A DNA stretch of 64,000 nucleotides, from NCBI GenBank assembly GCA_029262115.1, contig JAJCZZ010000093.1, positions 42,683-106,682 of the forward strand, given 5' to 3'. Shown piece after piece: positions 7,764 to 16,404 of this stretch (position 1 is its first letter; each line of letters begins with the position of its first letter). Made by a program: the position numbers and the translations under genes. The notes below the pieces were generated by a model that saw nothing but the letters and a program-made list of their open reading frames with translations, had not been told where the DNA came from and ran no database searches. Source of the stretch: Gemmatimonadota bacterium. Its GTDB lineage: Bacteria > Gemmatimonadota > Gemmatimonadetes > Longimicrobiales > Gaopeijiaceae.

Positions 7764-8351
7764 CTAAACCAGCGTACCGACCCGGGCGCGGAGTCGTGGG
7801 ACGACGTCACGCTCAAACCACGGATTCCTCTTGAGCCACACGCGGTTCCGAGGGCTCGGGTGCGGCATGGGAAGGACAGAAGGCCAGGTGCGACGCCAGT
7901 GTGTCACGGCCTCGGTAACAGAGGTGGTGGACCCCGAGAGGTGCCACCTCTGGGCATAGCCTCCAACCACCAACGTGAGCTCAACGGATGTCAGATGTTC
8001 AAGGATGGCCTCCCTCCACGCCGGCGCACACTCAGGGCGGGGCGGTAGATCACCATGTGCCCCGGTCCCCGGGTAGCAGAACCCCATGGGAAGGATGGAT
8101 ACGATGTTGGGGTCGTAGAATGCTCCGCGGTCGATGCCCATCCAGTCCCGCAAGCGGTCCCCACTTGGGTCATCGAAGGGCACGCCACTGTCGTGGACCC
8201 GGCGGCCTGGTGCCTGCCCCGCGATGAGGATACGAGCACCTCTGTCAGCCTGGACCACAGGACGACAGCCGTGGGGGAGGTGAGGGTCGCACAACTTACA
8301 GGCAGCTACCCGACTCAGGATAGCCTCGAGCGGCTCGGTGGAGGTTGTCAC
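7764..8351 (-). CDS. Uracil-DNA glycosylase superfamily protein
   Basis: 195 residues. The core motifs ILIAGQAPGRRVHDSGVPF (superfamily motif 1 GQAPG), DDPSGDRLRDWMGI, ILPMGFCYPG, and the C-terminal LPMPHPSPRNRVWL fit the superfamily's DNA-intercalation loop (HPSPRN). An N-terminal CKLCDPHLPHGC cluster recalls the cysteines of iron-sulfur UDGs but is incomplete. Activity would be removal of uracil or a similar base from DNA. The start is GTG at 8351, overlapping the cupredoxin stop as GTGA. Confidence 0.85.
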   Translation of the reverse strand: MTTSTEPLEAILSRVAACKLCDPHLPHGCRPVVQADRGARILIAGQAPGRRVHDSGVPFDDPSGDRLRDWMGIDRGAFYDPNIVSILPMGFCYPGTGAHGDLPPRPECAPAWREAILEHLTSVELTLVVGGYAQRWHLSGSTTSVTEAVTHWRRTWPSVLPMPHPSPRNRVWLKRNPWFERDVVPRLRARVGTLV

Positions 8352-8683
8352 CGGACGATCACCTTCCCAGTCATGGTCGGGTGGAACTCACAGAGGTAGG
8401 GCAGGACTTGACCTTTTCCCACGACCCACGTGAACGCTTCCCCGGATCCGATGGACCCGGACTCCATTCCATCGACTTCGCCGGTAACTGTGTGCGGGAC
8501 GATGTCGTGGTTGATCCAGGTGATGGTGTCTCCCGCCTCTACCTCGATGGCGTCTGGGTCAAAGGCAAGGTCACGAATGTCGACCTGATGATGAACAGGA
8601 GGGGGATCAGTGCACCCGGAGGCGGTCCCCGCAAACGCGAGGACCGCCATCAGCAGAAGCGGGTGCGGCTCAGGCAAGGTCAC
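8348..8683 (-). CDS. Cupredoxin-like (plastocyanin/azurin-type) lipoprotein
   Basis: 111 residues. A signal peptide ends at a lipobox (GTASGC, Cys24), so the protein is probably a periplasmic lipoprotein. The copper site is complete in order: His in HDIVPHTV, then Cys, His and Met in YLCEFHPTM. FDPDAIEVEAGDTITWIN is the usual cupredoxin strand. It may carry electrons. The start is GTG at 8683, overlapping the DUF4142 stop as GTGA, and its own stop overlaps the next gene the same way. Confidence 0.88.
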   Translation of the reverse strand: MTLPEPHPLLLMAVLAFAGTASGCTDPPPVHHQVDIRDLAFDPDAIEVEAGDTITWINHDIVPHTVTGEVDGMESGSIGSGEAFTWVVGKGQVLPYLCEFHPTMTGKVIVR

Positions 8684-9228
8684 TCGTTCATTCCGGTAAC
8701 GCTCCGGACCATTCGCTCCGCGTGCTGCTCATGTCCGCGGAAGATCGCAAGAGCTTGTCGGAACGCTGCCTTCACCTCGCCGTTCTCGATGTTGGGAATG
8801 AACGCGTCGGCTACCACACCGTTTACGGTCTGATGGTAGGCGAGCTCATTGCTGGCGTACCGGCGATCGAACTCTGCGCCCCGAAGCCGGCTCAGTTCGT
8901 CCTTGATCCGCTTCGCGTCATTGAGCAGTTGGCGACTCAGGGCGTTATCCACGGCTTGAACGTTCAACTTTTCCGCGAGGGCCACGACCTGACCGTTCAC
9001 TGCCGAGTGGTCTCGGATCATGGTCTCTGCGAAGGCACGGATCTCCGGGTTCTCGGACAGAGCCAAGGCCAGATGGGCGTAGGCGATGTCGATATTGCTG
9101 GCGGTGACCGCAACATGGGCCATCTCGACATCGCTGAGGTCCGCCTGAGCCGCGAGGGGCGAGAAACCGGTCAGCGCCAGGACCGGGACGACCAGGAGTC
9201 GAACTGCACGAAATGACTTCACTCTCAT
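8680..9228 (-). CDS. DUF4142 (ferritin-like fold) exported protein
   Basis: 182 residues with a signal peptide (VRLLVVPVLALTGFSPLAAQA). The body is four helices typical of DUF4142: AHVAVTASNIDIAYAHLALA, EIRAFAETMIRDHSAVN, NELAYHQTVNGVV and KAAFRQALAIFRGHEQHAERM. The family is periplasmic and linked to stress in some bacteria; no enzymatic role is established. It leads a four-gene coupled unit (DUF4142, cupredoxin, UDG-like, GNAT) and is divergent from the AraC regulator at 9386. Confidence 0.87.
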   Translation of the reverse strand: MRVKSFRAVRLLVVPVLALTGFSPLAAQADLSDVEMAHVAVTASNIDIAYAHLALALSENPEIRAFAETMIRDHSAVNGQVVALAEKLNVQAVDNALSRQLLNDAKRIKDELSRLRGAEFDRRYASNELAYHQTVNGVVADAFIPNIENGEVKAAFRQALAIFRGHEQHAERMVRSVTGMNE

Positions 9229-9326
9229 GGATCTACTCTCTTGCTAGGGTTGGAAGCCCCGATAGGGGCTGCTCGCAACAATAGTCGCCCCAGCTCCACG
9301 CACGTTCTATCACTGTGAGTTCATGA

Positions 9327-9343
9327 TTCGTACCTTTTCGTAC
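9327..9343. promoter_or_regulatory. Direct repeat TTCGTAC, candidate AraC binding site
   Basis: TTCGTAC occurs at 9327-9333 and again at 9337-9343, exactly 10 bp apart. This puts both copies on one face of the helix, as for AraC-type half-sites. It lies in the divergent gap between DUF4142 and the AraC gene. Confidence 0.45.
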
Positions 9344-9385
9344 AAATCGGATGTGGTATCGTGGACACCGTGCTAGATTGGAGGC

Positions 9386-10330
9386 ATGGACGTACTGAGT
9401 GATGTACTCAGCGCCCTTCGACTGCAGGGGACCCTCTACTTTTCCACGGAATTTGGACGGCCATGGGGCCTACGGGTGCCATCCTACAGGAAAGTGGCCC
9501 GTTTTCACCTCGTGGTTCGTGGATCTTGTTGGGTCCGTGTGTTACCGGATCACACCGCCGAGTACCTGGAGACAGGCGATCTGGTTCTTGTTCCTCACGG
9601 AGCTGAGCATGTGTTGGCCGACACCCCTGATACTCCCTGCCGGACGGTTGATGAGGTTGTGGCGGCTGCCGGGTTCACCGGAAAGGGAGCCCTTGTGTTC
9701 GGTGGCGAGGACAAAGGGGGCCCCACTCGCCTGATCTGCGGGCACTTCGAGTTCGACGATTCGTTTGATCATGTGCTCCTCTCGCAGCTTCCGCCGGCGC
9801 TGGTCGTGCGCTGGGAGGAGTCGGTCCGTGGATCTCCGCTTGAGGACTTGTTTCGATTCATCGCTCGAGAAGTCCATGAGGGGCAGCCCGGTCATGAGGC
9901 GGTCACCCGGCGGATGAGCGAGGTGCTGTTCGTTCAGGCGGTGCGTTTCTGGGCGGGGAGCGTCGACCAACCCCGAGGCTTTCTCGGAGCCTTGGCTGAT
10001 CCCGGTCTGGGGGAGGCGCTGTCCGCGATTCACACCGATCCTGCGGCCTCGTGGACGCTCGACTCCCTGGCTCGGAAGGCCGCGATGAGCCGGACCTCGT
10101 TCGCCGAGCGATTTCGGGACGGCGTGGGTGAGACACCGCACCAGTATCTCACCACCCTCCGCATTCAGATCGCCCGCCGTCTGCTGGCTGAGTCACGCGT
10201 CTCCCTGGACAAGATCGCGGTCCGGGTCGGGTACGATTCGGCCGCATCCTTGTCTCGGGCGTTCAAGCGCATCGTGGGGTCTCCCCCCGGAGCGTATCGG
10301 AGAGCAGCCCGGACCCAGCGCTCCAGCTAG
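9386..10330 (+). CDS. AraC-family transcriptional regulator with cupin sensor domain
   Basis: 314 residues, same layout as the regulator at 1644. The cupin part shows FSTEFGRPWGLRVPSYRKVA, FHLVVRGSCWVRV and GDLVLVPHGAEHVL; the HTH part shows WTLDSLARKAAMSRTSFAERF and SLDKIAVRVGYDSAASLSRAF. GGAG lies just before the ATG. Its likely targets are itself and the divergent DUF4142 operon. Downstream lies only an IS110 remnant. Confidence 0.9.
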   Translation: MDVLSDVLSALRLQGTLYFSTEFGRPWGLRVPSYRKVARFHLVVRGSCWVRVLPDHTAEYLETGDLVLVPHGAEHVLADTPDTPCRTVDEVVAAAGFTGKGALVFGGEDKGGPTRLICGHFEFDDSFDHVLLSQLPPALVVRWEESVRGSPLEDLFRFIAREVHEGQPGHEAVTRRMSEVLFVQAVRFWAGSVDQPRGFLGALADPGLGEALSAIHTDPAASWTLDSLARKAAMSRTSFAERFRDGVGETPHQYLTTLRIQIARRLLAESRVSLDKIAVRVGYDSAASLSRAFKRIVGSPPGAYRRAARTQRSS

Positions 10331-10355
10331 GGTTCCACCTCATTGAGGTAGGGGG

Positions 10356-10712
10356 ATGTGGGATCCAGCCGCCTCATGGCGATGCGGTCGAGTGAGAACG
10401 CTCCCGCGGGCGGCGCCGATCGAGGTGCTCAGGGGGATCCCACGGAACCGGCACGTATGCCTCGGGGAAGGCGCACGGTCGGGGTGGCTGTACGAGGTGC
10501 TCGAGCCTCACGTGGAGGAGCTGGTCGTGACCGGGGTTCGCAAGAGCCGGGGTCCGAAGAGCGACAAGGATCGTGATGCGGAGCTCGTCGGATTGGGTGC
10601 GAGACCCGAGCGGGCGGTGGGTGAAGGCTGCGGTGCAGCAGACCCGGGGCCTGAACCGGAACTTCAACCACACGCTAAGCGGATCTTCAAGGGCGCCAGC
10701 GCGTCCTGAAAG
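10356..10712 (+). pseudogene. IS110-type transposase remnant
   Basis: One frame reads PRNRHVCLGEGARSGWLYEV, LEPHVEELVVTGV and KSRGPKSDK, matching the N-terminal RuvC-like region of IS110 transposases (GT.AAWLY..L.PHV and SRGPKSDK). A frameshift follows. The QQTRGLNRNFNHTL motif of the C-terminal part appears at ~10635-10675 in one frame and KRIFKGAS in another. Most of the protein is deleted. Confidence 0.75.
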
Positions 10713-10870
10713 AGGAGCGCCGACTGCTCCGTCCGCGAGGAGTGAGTCGTGCACCGAATGGCGAATCGAGCCGACGGGTGACGGTCAGGGCGACCCTCCC
10801 CCGGAGGAGCCCTCTCGGGCGGAGTGACGCGGACGGGCCCACTTGCCGATAGTTCACCGGTCCGCTACTG

Positions 10871-10894
10871 TCATTGTCAGCTACCTGACAATGA
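10871..10894. promoter_or_regulatory. Perfect inverted repeat, probable PadR operator
   Basis: TCATTGTCAG (10871-10880) is separated by CTAC from its exact complement CTGACAATGA (10885-10894). It ends 19 bases before the PadR start. PadR-family repressors typically bind such dyads at their own promoters. Confidence 0.7.
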
Positions 10895-10913
10895 CTACAA
10901 GTATTGGCACTCA

Positions 10914-11216
10914 ATGGGCAATCGCACACTTGGCGTGGTGACGCTGGCGATCCTCAGGTCGATCGGGCTCGGGCACCGCTACGGGGCCGACATCGTGGAG
11001 GCCACGGATCTCGGCAGCGGGACGGTCTACAAGACGCTCAGTCGTCTGGAGGCGCGCGGCTGGATCAGCGGCCGCTGGGAGGACCCCGAGGTCGCCGAGG
11101 CGGAGAAGCGTCCGAGGCGGCGCTTCTACACCCTCACCCCCGAGGGTGACCTCGAGACGACCCGGGCGCTGGCGCGGGTTAGGCGCCTGACCGGCGCGCC
11201 GGAGACGGCGGGATGA
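10914..11216 (+). CDS. PadR-family transcriptional regulator (pair 1)
   Basis: 100 residues: LGVVTLAILRSIGLGHRYGA, DLGSGTVYKTLSRLEARGWI and RRRFYTLTPEGDLETTRAL give the complete PadR winged helix with no C-terminal extension. The start at 10914 was preferred over the longer frame because it begins right at the conserved first helix and just after the dyad at 10871-10894. Its TGA overlaps the permease ATG as ATGA. It most likely represses this two-gene unit in response to an unknown ligand. Confidence 0.9.
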   Translation: MGNRTLGVVTLAILRSIGLGHRYGADIVEATDLGSGTVYKTLSRLEARGWISGRWEDPEVAEAEKRPRRRFYTLTPEGDLETTRALARVRRLTGAPETAG

Positions 11217-13936
11217 GCCCGCACGCTCCAGAGCGGAGACCGGCCTTCCGGTGGGCCCGCGCCGTGCTGGTCGGCGCCTCGCGGCTCGTGCCGTTCCACC
11301 GACGCGGGAGCTGGCTGGCCGAGTGGACCGGAGAGCTTTGCGCGCTCCAGTCCCGCGGGCGTGGGGGCGGCACGTTGATCCGTTTCGCGATGGGTGGTGT
11401 GGCCCACGCGCTCTTCGAACGACGGGTGGAGGAGGGGACGATGCTGGACGGGATCGTGCAGGACCTACGACAGGCGCTTCGCAGGTTGGGCCGCTCACGG
11501 GGTTTCACCGCAGTGGCCGTGCTCGTCATCGGGTTCGGCGTGGGAGCGAACACGGCGCTCTTCAGCGCGGCCCAGGCCACGCTCCTCGGACGGCCGGACT
11601 ACCCTGAGCCCGACCGGATCGTGTTGGTCGACCTGCTCCTGCAGAGCCGCGCCGACGTGCCCGCCGACACGATGCCGTGGTCGTACCCGAAGTTCGAGTT
11701 GGCACGCGGGGCGCTGCGCTCACTGGACGACGTCGCCGGCTTCACACAGCCGTCCACCCTGACGCTGACGAGCTCGGGCGCGCCCGAGCGGGTCCGCGTT
11801 GAGTTCGTGACGCCTTCGTACTTCGACCTGCTCGGCGCCAGCCCCGCGGTGGGGCGACTCCTCACGCCCGACGAGGAGGCGCCCGCCCCGGTGTCGGTCG
11901 CCCTCTTGTCGCACGCGTTCTGGGTGACGCGCTTCGGCGCCGACCCCGGGGTGATCGGTCGTACGCTCACCCTCGAGGATGTCAGCGTCGAAATCGTCGG
12001 CGTTCTGGAGCCGCGCTTCGGGGGGCTGACCGGCTCCGCCGACCTCTGGCTGCCGGTGGCCACGATCACCGCGATCCGTGGTCCGCGTCGGCTCCAACTC
12101 GCGTGGACGCACTGGCTACGGGGGGTCGCACGGCTCGGAGAAGGAGTGTCGCTCGAACAGGCGCGCGCGGACGCGCGGACGGTCGGTGTCGCGCTCACGG
12201 AGACGTTCCCCGATCCCGACGGGGGCGGGGCGCACGGGGTCGCTTTGGTGCCGCTCCTTGAAGCACGTGTAAACCCGGTGACCCGCACCGCGGTCGCCGC
12301 CGTCGCCGTGGGTGCGATCCTATTCCTTCTGATCGCCTGCGGAAATCTCGCTGGCCTGCTCCTGGCTCGGGGTGCCCAACGCCGCGCCGACGTCGCGGTG
12401 CGCGCGGCGCTCGGCGCCGGTCGAAGAAGGCTGGTGCGCGAACACCTGCTGGAGAGCCTGCTGCTGGCGCTCGGCGGCGGGGTGGGGGGGGTAGGCGTCG
12501 CGCTGGGAGCCGAAGGGTGGGTCGCGTCGTCGGTGCGCTACGCGCTCGGCACCTCGGGGAGCCGGGGCCTGCGCTTCGTGGACCCGGATGCTCTGCAGGT
12601 CGACACGACTGCGCTCGTGGTCGGCCTGGGCCTCGCGCTCGCCACAGGTCTGGTCTTCGGTCTCCTGCCAGCGTGGTCCGCGGCGACAACCCATCCGGCC
12701 GGCGACCTGCGCGGGCATGGTGGAGCGGCGCTCGGTCGCTCGCGCGCGCGAGCGGGTGACTACGGCCGCGTGGTACTGGTCACCGTCCAGTTCGCGCTGA
12801 CATTGGTGCTGCTCGCCGGCGCCGGCCTGATGGGTTCGAGTCTCGCGCGCCTGGACGCCGTGCGAGCGGGCTTCTCCAACACGAGCGTGTTCACCGTGGC
12901 CTACGACCGAGGCCCGGGGCCGAGCGCCGACGAGAACCGCATTCTCGTGGCCGCGCTGCTGGAGCGGGTACGGGCGATGCCGGGGGTGCTCGGCGCTGCG
13001 GTCGCGACCTGCCCGCCGCTCGCCGGGCGATGCGAGGTCCTGGGACTTCGCCAGGTCGATGACCAGGATCCGGTCGACTACTCCGAGATGACCGGGGTTC
13101 TCGGTTACACCGCGACCGCAGGATATTTCGAGACTCTGGGCGTGCCCGTCCTCGAAGGGCGGACGTTCGGTTCCGATGACGTGGCCGGCGGCGAACCGGT
13201 CGTCGTGATCAACGAGACTGCGGCGCGCGAGCTGTTCGGGGGCGTGTCCGCGCTCGGTCACCGAATCTCGGTGACCCACGAACTGACCCAGGACCGTCTG
13301 GCCAGGGTCATCGGCGTGGTCGGCGACGTCCGGTACGCCGGGCTGGACGAGCCGGCCATGGCGGCGGTCTATCTCTCCGAGCGACAGGCGCCGATGCCCT
13401 ACGGTACGCTGTTCGTCCATACGGAGGGGGATCCCTACGCGGTCCTGGGTCCGCTTCGCTCGGTGACGGCAGAGCTCGACCCGAAGCTGCCCCTTTTCGG
13501 CGCGAACACGATGGCCGACCGGCATTCAGCGGCCACCGCCCGCACGCGTATCATCCTGGGCCTGCTGGTGGCCTTCTCACTGAGCGGGCTCGCGCTCAGC
13601 GCGCTCGGGCTCTACGGCCTGGTGTCCCAAACGGTCACCCGGCGCACCCGCGAGATCGGGCTCCGGGTCGCGCTCGGGGCACGGCGCCCCGAGGTCGTTC
13701 GGATGATCGTGGCGGGGCCCGCGCTGCTGGCGCTGGTGAGCGCGGTGTTCGGCACCATCGCGGCCGTCGTGGTCACGGGACGTATGCACGCGCTCCTGTT
13801 TGGTACGGCCGCCAGGGACCCCAGGGTGCTTCTCGGTGCCGCGACCGTGCTGGTGGTGGTCGGCGTTTGCGCGGCGTGGTTCCCGGCGATGCGAGCCAGC
13901 GCGATCGCTCCGTTGGCGGCGCTCCGAGCGGAGTAG
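11213..13936 (+). CDS. ADOP-type FtsX/MacB-like permease (pair 1)
   Basis: 907 residues. A ~75-residue cytoplasmic leader precedes the first MacB-type segment (DLRQALRRLGRSRGFTAVAV, VGANTALFSAAQATLL). Two periplasmic core regions alternate with two FtsX-type blocks (LLIACGNLAGLLLARGAQRR near 370; LALSALGLYGLVSQTVTRRT near 800, with REIGLRVALGAR). This is the duplicated orphan-permease layout. Members resemble MacB-type mechanotransmission proteins but no ATPase gene is adjacent. The start overlaps the PadR stop. Confidence 0.9.
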   Translation: MSPHAPERRPAFRWARAVLVGASRLVPFHRRGSWLAEWTGELCALQSRGRGGGTLIRFAMGGVAHALFERRVEEGTMLDGIVQDLRQALRRLGRSRGFTAVAVLVIGFGVGANTALFSAAQATLLGRPDYPEPDRIVLVDLLLQSRADVPADTMPWSYPKFELARGALRSLDDVAGFTQPSTLTLTSSGAPERVRVEFVTPSYFDLLGASPAVGRLLTPDEEAPAPVSVALLSHAFWVTRFGADPGVIGRTLTLEDVSVEIVGVLEPRFGGLTGSADLWLPVATITAIRGPRRLQLAWTHWLRGVARLGEGVSLEQARADARTVGVALTETFPDPDGGGAHGVALVPLLEARVNPVTRTAVAAVAVGAILFLLIACGNLAGLLLARGAQRRADVAVRAALGAGRRRLVREHLLESLLLALGGGVGGVGVALGAEGWVASSVRYALGTSGSRGLRFVDPDALQVDTTALVVGLGLALATGLVFGLLPAWSAATTHPAGDLRGHGGAALGRSRARAGDYGRVVLVTVQFALTLVLLAGAGLMGSSLARLDAVRAGFSNTSVFTVAYDRGPGPSADENRILVAALLERVRAMPGVLGAAVATCPPLAGRCEVLGLRQVDDQDPVDYSEMTGVLGYTATAGYFETLGVPVLEGRTFGSDDVAGGEPVVVINETAARELFGGVSALGHRISVTHELTQDRLARVIGVVGDVRYAGLDEPAMAAVYLSERQAPMPYGTLFVHTEGDPYAVLGPLRSVTAELDPKLPLFGANTMADRHSAATARTRIILGLLVAFSLSGLALSALGLYGLVSQTVTRRTREIGLRVALGARRPEVVRMIVAGPALLALVSAVFGTIAAVVVTGRMHALLFGTAARDPRVLLGAATVLVVVGVCAAWFPAMRASAIAPLAALRAE

Positions 13937-14247
13937 CGCCCGTACCCAAGGCGCTTCCGAACCCGTGGCTTGCTGAAGCCGTCAGGGGCCTTTCGGCTGG
14001 CCCGGTGACCTCGACAACACGGCGCAACCCGGAATTTGAGACCGACCCTTGGACCCTGATCCGGTTCAGACCGGCAGAAGGAGCGCGGCCAAATCTGGGC
14101 CCTACGGCTCTCTCGTGCCGGGCCGTCGGTGCGCAGACGGTGATCGGGAGGTCGTCGAGCGAGGGCGCTCGGGTGGGCAGGCGCGCCCCGGATGGCGTAT
14201 CATCTTTTTGTTCTCGTCGGTTCACTGTTCCCCCCATGGAGATCGCC
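13937..14247. other. Intergenic stretch before the prolyl oligopeptidase
   Basis: The frame of the next gene is open through here but the residues have no secretion signal and look non-coding. A short GC stem (GGGCC, 8-base loop, GGCCC) lies near 13986-14004 and lacks a T-run. I see no gene. Confidence 0.35.
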
Positions 14248-16365
14248 ATGCGCCCGGCCCACTCCCTTCTCGCCGTCGCCTTGGTGGCGTGGGCGGCCCC
14301 GGCCGCCTCTTCCTTGGTGCCCTTGGCCGCCCAGGAGACCAACGACTCCTTCGTTTGGCTCGAAGAGGTCGAGGGGGAGCGCGCGCTGGAGTGGGCCCTG
14401 GATCACAACGAGATCACCCGGGGTGAGCTCACCTCGCTTCCCGGGTACCGGGAGCGCTACGACGCGATTCTGGGCATCTACACGTCCACGGACCGGATCG
14501 CCTACCCGTCGATCCGCGGCGACCGGATCTACAATTTCTGGAACGACGCCGAGAACCCCCGGGGCGTCTACAGGCGGACCACCTGGGAGTCCTATCTCTC
14601 GGGCGAGCCGGACTGGGAGGTGGTGCTGGACGTCGACGCTCTGGCGGCGACCGAGGGCACCCCCTGGTCGTACGGTGGGATGGACTGCCTGCTGCCCGAG
14701 GAGCGGCTCTGCCTGGTCCGCCTGTCGCCGGGGGGCTCGGACGCCGTGGAGGTGCGGGAGTTCGACCTGGATGCCGGCGCGTTCGTGCAGGGTGGATTCC
14801 ACGTGCCCGTGTCCAAGAACACCACGGCATGGGTGGACGAGAACGCCATTCTCGTGAGCCACAATCTCGACGAGAGGCACGTCACCACGTCCGGTTACTC
14901 CAGCGCCGCGCGCCGCTGGGCGCGGGGCACGCCCCTGGAGGACGCGCCCATCATCGCCCGCGCTGACGAGACGGACATGGGCGTGTGGCTGGGGACGCAG
15001 GAGACGGCGGCGGGTCCGCTGACCATGGTCCTCCGGCTCCTCACCATCTTCGACACCGAGTACCTCTTCCTGGACGACGGCAAGCTGGTCCCGGTGGACG
15101 TGCCGTCGGACGCCAACCTCAGCGTCGTAGACAACGACCTCGTGCTACAGCTCACCTCGGACTGGGAGGTCGGGGGCCGCACCTTCGCCGCCGGATCCGT
15201 GGTCAGCACCGACCTGAAGGCCTACCTCGCCGGGGAGCGGGACGTCGATCTGGTCGTGGCGCCGGACGCGCGTTCCACCATCAATGGGATATCGCCGATT
15301 CGGGACTATCTCCTGGTCAACGTGCTGACCGACGTCCAGGGCCGGCTGCTGCGCTTCCGCAAGGAAGGAGGCGAGTGGGTCAGCGACGAGATCGACGTGC
15401 CTCCCATGGGGGCGGTGGGACTCGGCTCCTCCTCGGTGCACGACAACCGCTTCTTCTTCACCTTCAGCTCCTTCACGACGCCAAGCACCCTCTACCTCGC
15501 CCAGGAGGACGGCACGGTGGAGGAGGTCCGGAGCCTGCCCGACCAGTTCTCCGCGGAGGGCCTCGTGGTGGAGCAACTGCGCGCCACCTCGGCCGACGGG
15601 ACGCGCGTCCCGTACTTCGTGGTGCGCTCGGAGGAGGCCGCCTTGAACGGCTCCAACCCGACGCTCCTCACAGCGTACGGTGGCTTTCAGATTTCGCGGA
15701 CGCCGTCGTACCTCGGGGCCACGGGCAAGGGCTGGGTCGAGGACGGCGGCGTGTACGTGCTGGCCAACATCCGCGGCGGCGGCGAGTTCGGGCCGGACTG
15801 GTGGAAGGCGGCGCTCAAGGAGAACCGCCAGAGGGCCTACGACGACTTCCTGGCCGTGGCGGAGGACCTGGTGAGGCGGGGGATCACGTCACCCGACCAT
15901 CTCGGCATCATGGGCGGGAGCAACGGCGGCCTGCTCGTCGGCGTCGCCATGACGCAGCGCCCCGACCTCTTTGGCGCGGTGGTGGTGCAGGTGCCCCTCT
16001 TGGACATGAAGCGCTACAGCCACCTCCTGGCCGGCGCGAGCTGGATGGCGGAGTACGGCAACCCCGACATCCCCGAGGAGTGGGCCTACATCCGGGAGTA
16101 CTCCCCCTACCAGAACGTCGAAGCCGACGCCGACTATCCCCGTCCCTTCATCTGGACGACCACGCGGGACGACCGGGTCCACCCCGGCCACGCCCGCAAG
16201 ATGGCCGCGCTCATGGAGAGCATGGGGCACCACGTGCTCTACTTCGAGAACGTGGAAGGGGGCCACGGTTCAGGCGTCACGCCCGAGCAGCGGGCTGAGT
16301 CCCTGGCGCTGACGCTGGCGTACCTGCACCTGCAGCTCGGTCCGTTGGGCGGCATACGGTTCTAA
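14248..16365 (+). CDS. Secreted prolyl oligopeptidase family serine peptidase (S9A)
   Basis: 705 residues. Start ATG 14248 has GGAG six bases upstream; an in-frame ATG at 14236 is the alternative. A signal peptide (LLAVALVAWAAPAASSLVPLAA) leads to a beta-propeller (~30-420) opening with FVWLEEVEGERALEWALDHN, then an alpha/beta-hydrolase domain. The triad is visible: Ser558 in GGSNGG, Asp641/642 in TTRDDRVHP, His673 in EGGHGSG. The enzyme cleaves short peptides after proline; the signal suggests a periplasmic or exported role. It is monocistronic, after ADOP pair 1. Confidence 0.93.
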   Translation: MRPAHSLLAVALVAWAAPAASSLVPLAAQETNDSFVWLEEVEGERALEWALDHNEITRGELTSLPGYRERYDAILGIYTSTDRIAYPSIRGDRIYNFWNDAENPRGVYRRTTWESYLSGEPDWEVVLDVDALAATEGTPWSYGGMDCLLPEERLCLVRLSPGGSDAVEVREFDLDAGAFVQGGFHVPVSKNTTAWVDENAILVSHNLDERHVTTSGYSSAARRWARGTPLEDAPIIARADETDMGVWLGTQETAAGPLTMVLRLLTIFDTEYLFLDDGKLVPVDVPSDANLSVVDNDLVLQLTSDWEVGGRTFAAGSVVSTDLKAYLAGERDVDLVVAPDARSTINGISPIRDYLLVNVLTDVQGRLLRFRKEGGEWVSDEIDVPPMGAVGLGSSSVHDNRFFFTFSSFTTPSTLYLAQEDGTVEEVRSLPDQFSAEGLVVEQLRATSADGTRVPYFVVRSEEAALNGSNPTLLTAYGGFQISRTPSYLGATGKGWVEDGGVYVLANIRGGGEFGPDWWKAALKENRQRAYDDFLAVAEDLVRRGITSPDHLGIMGGSNGGLLVGVAMTQRPDLFGAVVVQVPLLDMKRYSHLLAGASWMAEYGNPDIPEEWAYIREYSPYQNVEADADYPRPFIWTTTRDDRVHPGHARKMAALMESMGHHVLYFENVEGGHGSGVTPEQRAESLALTLAYLHLQLGPLGGIRF

Positions 16366-16404
16366 GGGAAGTGCGGGTCGGAACGCGGGTCGGCTGGAGC
16401 TGGT

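Noticed and set aside
12320..13525. 401-codon frame antisense to the pair 1 permease
   Set aside because: Composition follows GC bias only; the permease frame has all family motifs.
14985..16298. 437-codon open frame inside the prolyl oligopeptidase
   Set aside because: Overlaps a gene with a complete catalytic triad in another frame; low-complexity Arg/Gly composition.
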